The notes beneath the pieces are model-generated. The model did not search any database and was not told where the DNA came from. It saw nothing but the letters and a program-made list of their open reading frames with translations. Below are positions 1-6,402 of a stretch of 64,000 bases of DNA, one piece after another. Each line of letters opens with the position of its first letter. Position 1 is the stretch's first letter. This DNA is from Sphingobacteriales bacterium 44-61 (GTDB lineage: Bacteria; Bacteroidota; Bacteroidia; Chitinophagales; Chitinophagaceae), in the NCBI GenBank assembly GCA_001898405.1, contig MKTW01000001.1, positions 310,001 to 374,000 on the forward strand, written 5' to 3'. The position numbers were made by a program, and so were the translations under genes.

Positions 1-1
1 C

Positions 2-1753
2 ACTCCCAATACACTGGCAGATGATTACGATTGGCAGTTATATGATATCACGGGCCTTAATCCAGACGAAGTATATACGAACAGGAATATCGTTGTTACC
101 GGCAACTGGTCAGGTTCTTCCGGTCCTACTGGTGCTTCAGCCAGTGGGGTAGGTTTTATCCAGTGCGCTTCAGACCCCGCTCAAAACTTCAACACTTTTG
201 CCCAGATGCCCACGCTTACTGCAGGGCATGAATATCTTTTGCTCGTAAGCCATTTTACCAACACCCAAAGCGGCTATTCACTTTCTTTCGGCGGTGGCAC
301 AGCCGTGATCACAGATCCGACAGAACCACATTTAAGCAAGGTGATCCCGGATTGTGATGGGCAAACCCTCACAGTGATCCTGAATAAAAAAGTGCGTTGC
401 AATTCCCTTACTGCTGCGGGCACAGAGTTCAGCGTAACTGCTGCCGGGAATACAGTTATTTCAGCCACCACCGCGCAATGTTCCAGTGGTTTCGACCTCG
501 ATACGCTTACCCTTCGCTTATCAGCGCCGCTTCCTCCCGGTGACTTCAAACTGGTGATCGGAGATGGTACCGATGGCAATAGCCTTGCAGACGTTTGCGG
601 CCGCACCATTCCGGTTGGTGAAGAAGTTTCTTTCCGGTACGATCCGCCAATGCCTATTTATGCAGACAGTATTGGAACAGCAGGCTGTGCTCCTGATAAG
701 ATCAAAGTTTATTTCCCGAAAAAAATAGATTGCAGCACCATTTCTCCTGATGGCAGTGATTTTTCCATCACCGGGCCTTCAGCAGTAACAATTACAGGTG
801 CTTCAGGCAATTGCGTGAATAATGAAAGCTATGTGATCATCCTGCAACTGGCGGCGCCTATTTATCATAAAGGCAATTACACCGTTTTGCTGAAAACCGG
901 TAATGATGGTGGCACGGTAACGGATGAATGCGGCCTGCAATCACCCTCGCATACAAGAATGTTTACTGCGGTAGACACAGTGTCGGCCGACTTTGATTAT
1001 ACCATACAATATGGTTGCCGTGAAAATGCCGTGACATTCTCCCACAATGGCCTCCATGATGTCAACACCTGGAACTGGAATTTCAACAGCACATCTTCCG
1101 TTGGCACACAAACTCATACGATCGTTTTCCCTGCAACCAGCAACAACCAGGTGCAACTGATCGTGAGCAATGGTGTTTGCAGTGATACGGTTTCCAAAAC
1201 AGTGATAATGGATAATGAAGTGAAGACCAGTTTTGAAATGCCTGCGATCATCTGTCCTGAAGACCTGCTGGAAGTAAAGAATACCAGCACCGGCCTGGTG
1301 GATGAATGGCGATGGACATTTGGCAATATCAGCTCCAGCCAGCTAAAAGACCCGCTGCCTGTACAATTCCCAACCAATAATATAGAAACAGCGTATGCAA
1401 TCAAACTGGTTGCCCGCAACAATACGCTTAATTGCAGTGACAGTACCATTCAAAGGCTGAAAGTGCTGAACAACTGCTTTATTGCTGTGCCTTCTGCTTT
1501 CACGCCCAATAATGACGGGATAAATGATTATCTCTCTCCTAACAATGCCCTCAAGGCAGAAAACCTCGATTTCAAAATATTCAACCGCTGGGGACAATTG
1601 GTCTTCCATTCCAAAGACTGGACAAAGAAATGGGATGGAAAAGTGAATGGCATTGAGCAGGGAAGTGGTGTATATGTGTGGATGCTGGAATATACACACC
1701 GCGATACAAAGGAGAAAGTGTTCCAGAAAGGAACGGTAACCCTGATCAGGTGA
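2..1753 (+). CDS. T9SS type B surface protein, 5' truncated
   Basis: The reading frame is open from base 2, so the gene starts upstream of the window; the first visible methionine (206) is internal. The visible 583 residues contain Cys-rich beta-sandwich-like repeats, then PKD-like segments (motif WNWNFNS, and WRWTFGN), and end in the type B sorting domain: NNDGINDYL, FNRWGQLVF, WDGKVNG, GVYVWMLEY, and a terminal GTVTLIR. That C-terminal domain directs proteins across the outer membrane through the T9SS in Bacteroidota. The product is therefore inferred to be exported and either attached to the cell surface or released. The mobile element begins 70 bp after the stop codon. The ligand or adhesive role cannot be read from the sequence. 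It resembles the complete cargo protein at 12864-15494, which ends in the same domain. Confidence 0.88.
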   Translation, partial: TPNTLADDYDWQLYDITGLNPDEVYTNRNIVVTGNWSGSSGPTGASASGVGFIQCASDPAQNFNTFAQMPTLTAGHEYLLLVSHFTNTQSGYSLSFGGGTAVITDPTEPHLSKVIPDCDGQTLTVILNKKVRCNSLTAAGTEFSVTAAGNTVISATTAQCSSGFDLDTLTLRLSAPLPPGDFKLVIGDGTDGNSLADVCGRTIPVGEEVSFRYDPPMPIYADSIGTAGCAPDKIKVYFPKKIDCSTISPDGSDFSITGPSAVTITGASGNCVNNESYVIILQLAAPIYHKGNYTVLLKTGNDGGTVTDECGLQSPSHTRMFTAVDTVSADFDYTIQYGCRENAVTFSHNGLHDVNTWNWNFNSTSSVGTQTHTIVFPATSNNQVQLIVSNGVCSDTVSKTVIMDNEVKTSFEMPAIICPEDLLEVKNTSTGLVDEWRWTFGNISSSQLKDPLPVQFPTNNIETAYAIKLVARNNTLNCSDSTIQRLKVLNNCFIAVPSAFTPNNDGINDYLSPNNALKAENLDFKIFNRWGQLVFHSKDWTKKWDGKVNGIEQGSGVYVWMLEYTHRDTKEKVFQKGTVTLIR

Positions 1754-1815
1754 CCGGTTATTGAACCGGATATTGCCGCCTGTTTACCGGGGTCTATTTG
1801 AAAAACCGGGAAGCA

Positions 1816-1823
1816 GATTTTTT
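1816..1823. repeat. Target-site duplication, left copy
   Basis: GATTTTTT lies immediately outside the left inverted repeat and is repeated exactly at 6732-6739 outside the right one. An 8-bp duplication fits the insertion mode of IS1-family elements. Confidence 0.85.
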
Positions 1824-1845
1824 GGTAGTGTCTCAGTTTGAAATT
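1824..1845 (+). repeat. Left terminal inverted repeat of the IS1-type element
   Basis: The 22 bp begin GGTAGTGTCTCAG and match the reverse complement of 6710-6731 without mismatch. The leading GGT resembles the GGTGATG start of classic IS1 ends. Confidence 0.9.
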
Positions 1846-1851
1846 TTCGGG

Positions 1852-2376
1852 TCAAAAATAGGTATATCCACCATGGTCTAGCATCGTTTCTACGTCTTCG
1901 TTAAGTTTATCTCTAAAGAATTCGTACCAATATAGGGTTATTAAATACAGAAGGTCGTCAAACGCCATTATACCACCGCCTTTTCCAAATCTGAAGGTCA
2001 GGAATAGTTGAGGAGTTTTGTCTTTCACCCTTTCTTTACTTCTGCTGAGTTGGGCCCAGCTAGAAGTAGAGGTGGAAATAATAGTAGTATCTCGGTTAGT
2101 AATTACATAATGCTTAGCTCCATCGGCTAAATCATGTAAGGTCTGGAAGTTCTCCTTAGATTTCAGATAACTTTTGAAATCGTTCTTAGTAGCAAACTGA
2201 TTCATAAAAGGATATTTTTCTTTTTCAGCGAATACCCAATCATGTAGCTGCCATGCGGTAATAGCGCAGTTAATTGCATGACGCGCGGAAGTTCGAGTTT
2301 TTAGCCAATCTTCTCTTTCGTCTAAGAGTTTCCTGAAGAAGTCTAAAGAGGTTTTTATATCATATCCATGAACCAT
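1852..2376 (-). CDS. Uncharacterised cargo protein, third gene of the retropepsin operon
   Basis: This 174-residue soluble protein belongs to no family I recognise. The chosen ATG at 2376 shares one base with the stop codon of the upstream gene (TAATG), which points to translational coupling; a longer reading from a TTG at 2397 adds seven residues and is less likely. Visible features are a helical N-terminal half with a conserved-looking stretch AINCAITAWQLHDW (around residues 35-48), a Lys-rich middle, a beta segment TPQLFLTFRFGKGGG and an aromatic C-terminus. There is no signal peptide or membrane segment. Its position as the last gene of a one-base-overlap operon suggests it acts with the retropepsin/SEC-C protein. 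It ends only 28 bp from the left end of the element. No function is proposed. Confidence 0.7.
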   Translation of the reverse strand: MVHGYDIKTSLDFFRKLLDEREDWLKTRTSARHAINCAITAWQLHDWVFAEKEKYPFMNQFATKNDFKSYLKSKENFQTLHDLADGAKHYVITNRDTTIISTSTSSWAQLSRSKERVKDKTPQLFLTFRFGKGGGIMAFDDLLYLITLYWYEFFRDKLNEDVETMLDHGGYTYF

Positions 2377-2972
2377 TATGCAGCTTTCCCACAACAATTT
2401 TTATAATTCTTTTTTTTACCACATGGACATGGTTTATTTCGGGGAGCGCCAGGAAATCTATTACCTTCCACTGGCATTGGTGAAGATGTGGGTTTACCGG
2501 CAGTTGGGGGAAGACAGTCTCTGTCTAATAAAATTTGATGGAGGGAAGGTGTTCTAAATGAAAATGTGGTGCGTCCCCCTACATGGCTTAGGGCAAAATC
2601 TCCCAAAGAAATAACATCCATTCCTATGAGGATACCAAATCTCCCAACAGTCTCAATACATTCGGATACTTGTGCGTATCCTATAATTCCTCCATTTGGA
2701 AGATATATGTTGATGAGATAAACTGGCACACGCGTAGAACCTCCGGCGTGATGCGATTCTACTTCACCAATAGCTTTTAAGCCAAGTTTTTCTGCTAATG
2801 TTTTGGTGATAACAGAATTTGTAGCGCCTGTATCCCAAAGGGCTTTTGTTGGTTCGACAGGGTGAGCCGTTTCGCCTTTTCCTGGATTGAAGGGCATAGA
2901 AACACCACAATCTGTGATTATCTCATTTACGACCTTTTCAAATGTTCGATTAAATCCTCTGGCTTGCATCAT
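2376..2972 (-). CDS. Retropepsin-like aspartic protease domain protein with C-terminal SEC-C zinc motif
   Basis: 198 residues. The single-domain aspartyl protease signature is ALWDTGATNSVI (Asp47-Thr-Gly), followed by the hydrophobic flap-like strands YLINIYLPNGG and the ILIGMDVISLGDF segment (I-G-M-D), as expected for retroviral-type peptidases that work as dimers. The last 20 residues form a SEC-C motif, CPCGKKKNYKNCCG, which is a small zinc-binding module in SecA and many other proteins. The start overlaps the upstream stop by one base (TGATG) and the stop overlaps the downstream start (TAATG). The product is cytoplasmic by lack of a signal sequence. Proteolysis is inferred from the motif; the substrate is unknown, and a non-catalytic dimerisation role is possible. 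Confidence 0.8.
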   Translation of the reverse strand: MMQARGFNRTFEKVVNEIITDCGVSMPFNPGKGETAHPVEPTKALWDTGATNSVITKTLAEKLGLKAIGEVESHHAGGSTRVPVYLINIYLPNGGIIGYAQVSECIETVGRFGILIGMDVISLGDFALSHVGGRTTFSFRTPSLHQILLDRDCLPPTAGKPTSSPMPVEGNRFPGAPRNKPCPCGKKKNYKNCCGKAA

Positions 2973-3208
2973 CAGGCAAAAATGACACGACTATTGAAGG
3001 TTTGAGTGTATGCTTCTTTTCCTGGTAAACATTTTTGGATGAAAAATGTACCGGGCTCATACTTTTCCACAGACTTTGTATAAGCAATTTCAATTGTATC
3101 ATAAACACCAACGAGTTCTTCTTCCACTAACACAATAAACTTACCCTCATATTTCTTTACAAGTTCCTGTTGATGTTCTACAAAGTATTTGAATTCTTTT
3201 TCTAACAT
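2972..3208 (-). CDS. Small DUF5678-like protein, first gene of the retropepsin operon
   Basis: 78 residues from the ATG at 3208; a TTG nine bases upstream overlaps the -7 box and is unlikely. Visible motifs are EFKYFVEHQQELVKKYEGKF, then VGVYDTIEIAYTKSVEKY, GTFFIQKCLPG and a terminal YTQTFNSRVIFA. This pattern resembles the DUF5678 family of short proteins that I recall next to retropepsin-like genes, although I cannot confirm the match. It is acidic and basic in alternation, soluble, and has no catalytic motif. The stop overlaps the next start (TGATG), so the protein and the protease are probably made in a fixed ratio. It could be a partner or inhibitor of the protease; this is inference from position only. 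Confidence 0.7.
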   Translation of the reverse strand: MLEKEFKYFVEHQQELVKKYEGKFIVLVEEELVGVYDTIEIAYTKSVEKYEPGTFFIQKCLPGKEAYTQTFNSRVIFA

Positions 3209-3214
3209 GGGATG

Positions 3215-3222
3215 CAAAGTTA
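3215..3222 (-). promoter_or_regulatory. -7 box for the retropepsin operon
   Basis: On the minus strand the bases read TAACTTTG, a match to the Bacteroidota -7 consensus TAnnTTTG, seven bases before the ATG at 3208, so the mRNA would be almost leaderless. It sits in one arm of an 8-bp inverted repeat (AAAGTTAG at 3217-3224, CTAACTTT at 3233-3240), which could be an operator. Confidence 0.55.
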
Positions 3223-3286
3223 GCTAAATATACTAACTTTTACCCACCAAAACCATACCGTTCATAGAATCTCCCTAATCTGATTA

Positions 3287-4168
3287 TTAGGCAGTTACGG
3301 ATTTTACCCTTTTCTTGTAGGGGCCACGTTTACCTATTATCGGTTCAGGTATCAGTTTCGCAATGTCTTCCAATGTCATAGGCTTTTTCGCCAGCTTTGC
3401 CTCCATGGCCGGGGTAACGCGCAGGGTCTTGTGAACCTTAACGAAATTGTAATACACGAAATGCAGAGCAATAGCATAACAATGGTTTTCTATTTTCTTA
3501 CTGAAAGCATTGGTCAGCCGGGTAAAGCGCCTCATGTGCATTCTCATGGTCAGGTTTTGACGTTCTACAAAACTGGTAGAAATGTGTTGTTCGTCAGGGG
3601 AACCGCTGATTACCGTTTTCTTTGATCCCCTGAATTTAGAAGGACTATACTTCTTGTCTGCGCCTGTAGCCTCTTTTTCCGAACCGTACAACTTGACTAG
3701 TTGGGCAAAATCTATGTTATCTCCGAATGCTTCCCCTACGGCCTGTAAATACGCATTATGGCCGTCTGTAGTTAATTGCACATAATTAGTGATACGATCC
3801 GCTATATCCTGCATGAAAACATTAGCACTATCTGCATCCCTGTTCCCTACATTCCAGGAAAGAATCAGTTTTGTATCTGCGTCTATTGCCGTCCATGTCC
3901 ATACATCCCCTGCGTTCTCTATGCCTTCAGGCTTGTTCTTTTCCTTGCTGTAAACAAAACTCCATATTTCATCGCACTGTACACGCTCTGCCTTTATACC
4001 GGTTACAGTTGCATCGTGAAACTCCCAACACGCACGGCCTACATCTACCAGCAACTTTGTTACTGTGTTTATGCTTACATCACATACACGGGAAATAGAA
4101 CGCAGGCTGCTGCCCTCAACCAGCATATTGATAATCTGTACTTTCTTTTGAAGTGGTAATGTGTTCAT
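3287..4168 (-). CDS. IS1-type DDE transposase
   Basis: 293 residues, single uninterrupted frame. Residues 8-45 form a helix-turn-helix (LRSISRVCDVSINTVTKLL) for end binding. The catalytic triad is visible: Asp66 in QCDEIWSF, Asp135 in TTDGHNAY and Glu202 in SFVERQNLTMRMHMRR. The last motif parallels the IERHNLNLRQH segment of IS1 InsB, which places it in the IS1 group rather than IS1595. Classic IS1 makes its transposase by frameshifting between two frames; here one frame suffices. It should cut and join the 22-bp ends at 1824 and 6731. Its promoter lies inside a 26-bp palindrome, so expression is probably repressed. Two tRNA-like RNAs lie just upstream on the same strand. Confidence 0.92.
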   Translation of the reverse strand: MNTLPLQKKVQIINMLVEGSSLRSISRVCDVSINTVTKLLVDVGRACWEFHDATVTGIKAERVQCDEIWSFVYSKEKNKPEGIENAGDVWTWTAIDADTKLILSWNVGNRDADSANVFMQDIADRITNYVQLTTDGHNAYLQAVGEAFGDNIDFAQLVKLYGSEKEATGADKKYSPSKFRGSKKTVISGSPDEQHISTSFVERQNLTMRMHMRRFTRLTNAFSKKIENHCYAIALHFVYYNFVKVHKTLRVTPAMEAKLAKKPMTLEDIAKLIPEPIIGKRGPYKKRVKSVTA

Positions 4169-4172
4169 AATT

Positions 4173-4202
4173 CAAATATATACAAAATGCTTGACCGGTC
4201 AA
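4173..4202 (-). promoter_or_regulatory. Transposase promoter
   Basis: On the minus strand a -33 TTG (4200-4202) is separated by 19 bp from TATATTTG (4173-4180), a good -7 box, five bases before the transposase ATG. The -33 element lies inside the 4184-4209 palindrome, so a protein bound there would block transcription. Confidence 0.6.
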
Positions 4203-4209
4203 GCATTTT
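4184..4209. promoter_or_regulatory. 26-bp perfect palindrome, candidate operator of the transposase
   Basis: The half-site is AAAATGCTTGACC and the other half is its exact complement. It overlaps the transposase -33 box. A related palindrome with 18 of 22 core bases identical lies upstream of the gene at 6399-6644, and a shorter relative lies at 4226-4239. Confidence 0.65.
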
Positions 4210-4225
4210 CAAAAAAATATTTATT

Positions 4226-4239
4226 CTTGATCGCTCAAG
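4226..4239. promoter_or_regulatory. Second operator-like palindrome
   Basis: CTTGA-TCGC-TCAAG repeats the core half-sites of the 4184-4209 palindrome 36 bp away, centre to centre. A further half-site, AAAATGCTTG, starts at 4248. The spacing would suit cooperative binding of one dimeric repressor. Confidence 0.5.
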
Positions 4240-4298
4240 CAATTGTTAAAATGCTTGTGTAGTACCAAAAGATGTATTACTTTTGATTTTATCAAAGT

Positions 4299-4366
4299 GG
4301 ACTATGACGGAATCGAACCGTCTAGGGAGGGTCTAAAGTCGTCCCAGCCTTACCAAAGGATAGCCC
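4299..4366 (-). tRNA. tRNA-like RNA 1, non-canonical
   Basis: 68 nt on the minus strand. A 7-bp acceptor stem (GGGCTAT with ATAGTCC, one G-U) is closed next to a perfect 5-bp T-arm (GACGG-TTCGATT-CCGTC). The D-arm is reduced to CCTT-TGGT-AAGG, directly after the acceptor stem. The anticodon region is poor: either GGGA/TCCC with a 13-nt loop, or a weak stem around TT-TAG-AC. No CCA is encoded. It has the same length and layout as the second copy at 4385-4452. It could be a degenerate tRNA, a tRNA mimic, or a structured leader of the transposase mRNA. Charging with an amino acid is not implied. Confidence 0.5.
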
Positions 4367-4384
4367 ATAAGTTCTTAAAAACGT

Positions 4385-4452
4385 GGAGAATAACGGACTC
4401 GAACCGTTCGGGAGTGGTGTCAAGTCTCCCCCGACGCACCTGCGTATTCCCC
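4385..4452 (-). tRNA. tRNA-like RNA 2, non-canonical
   Basis: 68 nt, 18 bp upstream of copy 1 on the same strand. The acceptor stem is GGGGAAT/ATTCTCC (7 bp, one G-U), the T-arm AACGG-TTCGAGT-CCGTT (5 bp), and the D-arm ACGC-AGGT-GCGT. The anticodon arm is GGGAG/CTCCC with an 11-nt loop, containing TT-GAC-AC where an anticodon would sit (GAC would read valine codons). All segments align with copy 1 at identical spacing (37 nt between acceptor and T-arm), although the stems have changed sequence. That pattern argues for conserved structure rather than decay. Confidence 0.5.
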
Positions 4453-4458
4453 ATAAAG

Positions 4459-4506
4459 AAAAGAGGGGTGAGCTAGCATAAAAATGCCAGCAATCGAACC
4501 TCTTTT
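4459..4506. ncRNA. Compound hairpin with T-loop-like sequence
   Basis: An outer 8-bp stem (AAAAGAGG/CCTCTTTT) encloses an inner 8-bp hairpin (GCTAGCAT-AAAA-ATGCCAGC). On the minus strand it includes AGGTTCGATTG, which looks like a third T-loop without a matching stem. It lies seven bases upstream of tRNA-like RNA 2 on the minus strand. On the plus strand it is followed by Ts and could act as a terminator. Confidence 0.35.
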
Positions 4507-4517
4507 TAGTTTCCGAA

Positions 4518-4569
4518 GCTAATTGAGTGATCTCCCTGCCAAGTTTGATGCACTCAATTAGCTTTTTTT
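4518..4569 (+). terminator. 12-bp hairpin with T-run
   Basis: GCTAATTGAGTG pairs perfectly with CACTCAATTAGC across a 21-nt loop and is followed by seven Ts on the plus strand. It overlaps the stop codon of the minus-strand gene at 4568-4993. No plus-strand gene precedes it, so it may instead be an RNA structure between that gene and the tRNA-like pair. Confidence 0.45.
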
Positions 4570-4993
4570 ATTCTGCTAACTGATATATGTTTGTATCACC
4601 TTCATTTATTTTTGGTTTAATCTTATACTTTCTGGGTGTTCCCTGGCTCAAAGTCGCCGATACTCCTGTATAAATGCGCTTAAACTCAGCCGCATCCCCA
4701 AATGTGCCTTCCGCCCGTTGGATTTCAGTTACAATCTGCCGTGCAGTTAATCCTTCGGGACGTTGTGCTAATACCCAACGAATGCGATCATTCCAAGATC
4801 CGTCAAATGGGTATGCTTGACTTGGTTTTCCATCAATGATTTCCTGAAGTTTGCCGATTGTTTCTTTTATTCGGTCATACTTGTTCAGTAAGGCCGCGTT
4901 TTCCAATTCAAACTTTTTTTGCAAGTCATTGAAATACAGCAACATGTCTTGAGCTTCTTCAACCGTTTGTATATCTAGGCTTATGGCACTCAT
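4568..4993 (-). CDS. Coiled-coil / winged-helix-like small protein
   Basis: 141 residues from an ATG at 4993. Residues 10-55 are a Leu- and Lys-rich helix likely to form a coiled coil (LLYFNDLQKKFELENAALLN). Residues 65-141 (WNDRIRWVLAQRPEGLTARQIVTEIQ, then VSATLSQGTPRKYKI) look like a winged-helix DNA-binding fold, as seen in HARE-HTH or other effector-type wHTH domains; I do not recognise a named family. A dimeric DNA-binding protein of this size is a reasonable candidate for the regulator that binds the element's palindromes. It is upstream of the tRNA-like RNAs and transposase on the same strand, so read-through could link them. Function unproven. Confidence 0.65.
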   Translation of the reverse strand: MSAISLDIQTVEEAQDMLLYFNDLQKKFELENAALLNKYDRIKETIGKLQEIIDGKPSQAYPFDGSWNDRIRWVLAQRPEGLTARQIVTEIQRAEGTFGDAAEFKRIYTGVSATLSQGTPRKYKIKPKINEGDTNIYQLAE

Positions 4994-5014
4994 GTTTCTA
5001 GGCGTTTAATAGGG

Positions 5015-5047
5015 CAAAGTTAGACTCTTCTAGATATTCAATCCAAA
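5015..5047 (-). promoter_or_regulatory. Promoter of the coiled-coil/wHTH gene
   Basis: Minus strand: TTTG (5044-5047), 21-bp spacer, TAACTTTG (5015-5022). Both boxes match the Bacteroidota consensus; the ATG is 22 bp downstream. Confidence 0.6.
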
Positions 5048-5261
5048 TAAATGTTAGCATTTTAGGTTGATTGTTGCCAATATAACTATTTTTAGAGGCG
5101 GGGCTTGGGGTAACATCATGCCGAATACCTTGGATTCTATAACATTTCTTCCTTTTTCCCTACTTTTAGCCCGATAAAACATATTTAGCGTTTAGCTACA
5201 TATCTGTCTAAGGGAAAATCTGGTAAATTTTTAAATGACAGTCACTGAATGTATGCAAGAC
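5048..5261. other. Non-coding stretch before an orphan terminator
   Basis: No open frame of useful length is visible on either strand. The stretch is AT-rich with one GC-rich patch (GAGGCGGGGCTTGGGG, about 5095-5110). Because a strong terminator closes it on the plus strand, it may encode a small RNA; no convincing promoter was found. Confidence 0.3.
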
Positions 5262-5287
5262 GCTCACGCTACGGCGTGGGCTTTTTT
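5262..5287 (+). terminator. Orphan intrinsic terminator
   Basis: GCTCACGC-TACG-GCGTGGGC (8 bp with one T-G) is followed by six Ts. No plus-strand coding region ends here. Confidence 0.7.
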
Positions 5288-5402
5288 CATTCTGGACTGT
5301 CAGGCTTACCAGAGCCTTCCCTTTCCGGTTTGGCTATAAGTCCCACGCTATTTTTATTTACTAAATCTATCAGCAGGGGCAGCTGATAATACTTATTTCA
5401 AT

Positions 5403-5639
5403 ATGCAAAATTCAAAGTCTACCATTGTCGGCGTAATCTATTTAGCCGCTAGTATTCTATTATTCTTTTTTTGGATTAGTGGGATGTTTCATGCTTGTAA
5501 GAAGCATTCTACTATAGACGGTGTTGCAAGTATAGTAATACCTCCCTGGGGAATCTACAGAGGCATTGAATCATTTTCACATGAAAATACCAATGCTGAA
5601 GAAGTAGCCGTGGACGCCCCTGCGTCTCCTTCAAAATAA
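5403..5639 (+). CDS. Small single-pass membrane protein
   Basis: 78 residues. A hydrophobic helix spans about residues 8-27 (VGVIYLAASILLFFFWISG), followed by a short Cys/Lys segment and a small-residue region with VIPPWGIYRGIE, a pattern seen in small superinfection- or stress-type inner-membrane proteins; I do not recognise a named family. The tail is acidic and Ala/Pro-rich. It is 31 bp upstream of the LytTR gene on the same strand and probably co-transcribed with it, so it may be a membrane partner of that regulator. No ribosome-binding site is evident, as usual in this phylum. Confidence 0.6.
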   Translation: MQNSKSTIVGVIYLAASILLFFFWISGMFHACKKHSTIDGVASIVIPPWGIYRGIESFSHENTNAEEVAVDAPASPSK

Positions 5640-5670
5640 GATCAATATTAATTAAACCAAAAACCTTCCT

Positions 5671-6021
5671 ATGCAATCATTCTTTTTCATTCACTTGAAC
5701 AAACAATTTATCCGGATCAATCTACACGACATTAAATATGTGGAAGCCTTAGCCCATCATGTCAAGATATACACGGATCACGGAAATTTTATACCTCATT
5801 TAAGCCTAAAGCAGCTTGAAACAAAATTGCCAATGGATTTATTTGCCAGGGTAAATAGGAGTACGCTTGTCCCTTTACAGCGGATAGTATCTTTTGATAA
5901 GGATACAGCCTTTCTGAAGGATAAAAAGTTCTCCTTCACTGATAAGTATAAGAAAGAATTTGAAGAGAAGGTTACTATACTACTTCATCAGGAAAATAAT
6001 GCTGGAAAAACACCAGAATAA
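5671..6021 (+). CDS. Stand-alone LytTR DNA-binding protein
   Basis: 116 residues consisting almost entirely of one LytTR domain: FFIHLNKQFIRINLHDIKYVEAL, then VKIYTDHGNFIPHLSLKQLETKLP and FARVNRSTLVPLQRIVSFD. LytTR domains are beta-rich DNA binders normally fused to a receiver domain; here there is none, so activity is set by concentration or by a partner, perhaps the small membrane protein encoded just upstream. It is followed by a good intrinsic terminator at 6095-6122. LytTR proteins usually bind paired direct repeats, so it is a less obvious candidate than the wHTH protein for the palindromic operators in this element. Confidence 0.85.
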   Translation: MQSFFFIHLNKQFIRINLHDIKYVEALAHHVKIYTDHGNFIPHLSLKQLETKLPMDLFARVNRSTLVPLQRIVSFDKDTAFLKDKKFSFTDKYKKEFEEKVTILLHQENNAGKTPE

Positions 6022-6094
6022 AATGTTTTTTCCTGATTGCTGATAACTTCTATTCTTAGAGCTTTGAATAAGTAACGTTACAGGCTTTGCGCCG

Positions 6095-6122
6095 GGGCTG
6101 GAGACAACCCTTCAGCCCTTTT
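6095..6122 (+). terminator. Terminator of the LytTR operon
   Basis: GGGCTGGAG-ACAACC-CTTCAGCCC (9 bp with one G-T) followed by four Ts; it abuts the stop codon of the convergent gene at 6121. Confidence 0.75.
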
Positions 6123-6402
6123 AATCCCAAAGAGCGGCGTTAACCTTTCCACCGGTATACCATATAATCTCTTTTATTTCTGCTGATGAAAGGTTGAATT
6201 CAATCGCCAGTTGTTTATAGATTTTGCCACTTTGCCAAGCCCTGAAAATTTGCATTTCTAGGCTCTTTTCATTAAGTGTAGTACCATCCTCCCTAGCGCC
6301 TTTTGACTCAAGAAATAGAGCTATTTCTCTTGCTTCCTGGCCGAGCTTCATTTGCTCCTTCCGGATTTCTTTTATCCTTTGTCGGGCTTGCTTTAGTGTC
6401 AT
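6121..6402 (-). CDS. Small helical protein with HTH-like C-terminus
   Basis: 93 residues. The N-terminal 35 residues are a charged helix rich in Lys, Arg and Glu (LKQARQRIKEIRKEQMKLGQ). The C-terminal part, IYKQLAIEFNLSSAEIKEIIWYTGG, reads like a helix-turn-helix. The ATG overlaps the stop of the upstream gene by four bases (ATGA), so the two are translationally coupled. No family recognised. A DNA-binding role in controlling the element is possible because a shared palindrome precedes this operon. Confidence 0.6.
   Translation of the reverse strand: MTLKQARQRIKEIRKEQMKLGQEAREIALFLESKGAREDGTTLNEKSLEMQIFRAWQSGKIYKQLAIEFNLSSAEIKEIIWYTGGKVNAALWD

Noticed and set aside
3287-4168. Assignment of the transposase to the IS1595 family because of the 8-bp duplication and passenger genes
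   Set aside because: There is no N-terminal zinc ribbon, and the DEIWSF and VERQNLTMRMH motifs follow the IS1 pattern.
4243-4476. Plus-strand frame of 77 codons over the tRNA-like pair
   Set aside because: It is the antisense translation of two T-arm-bearing RNAs and has no protein-like pattern.
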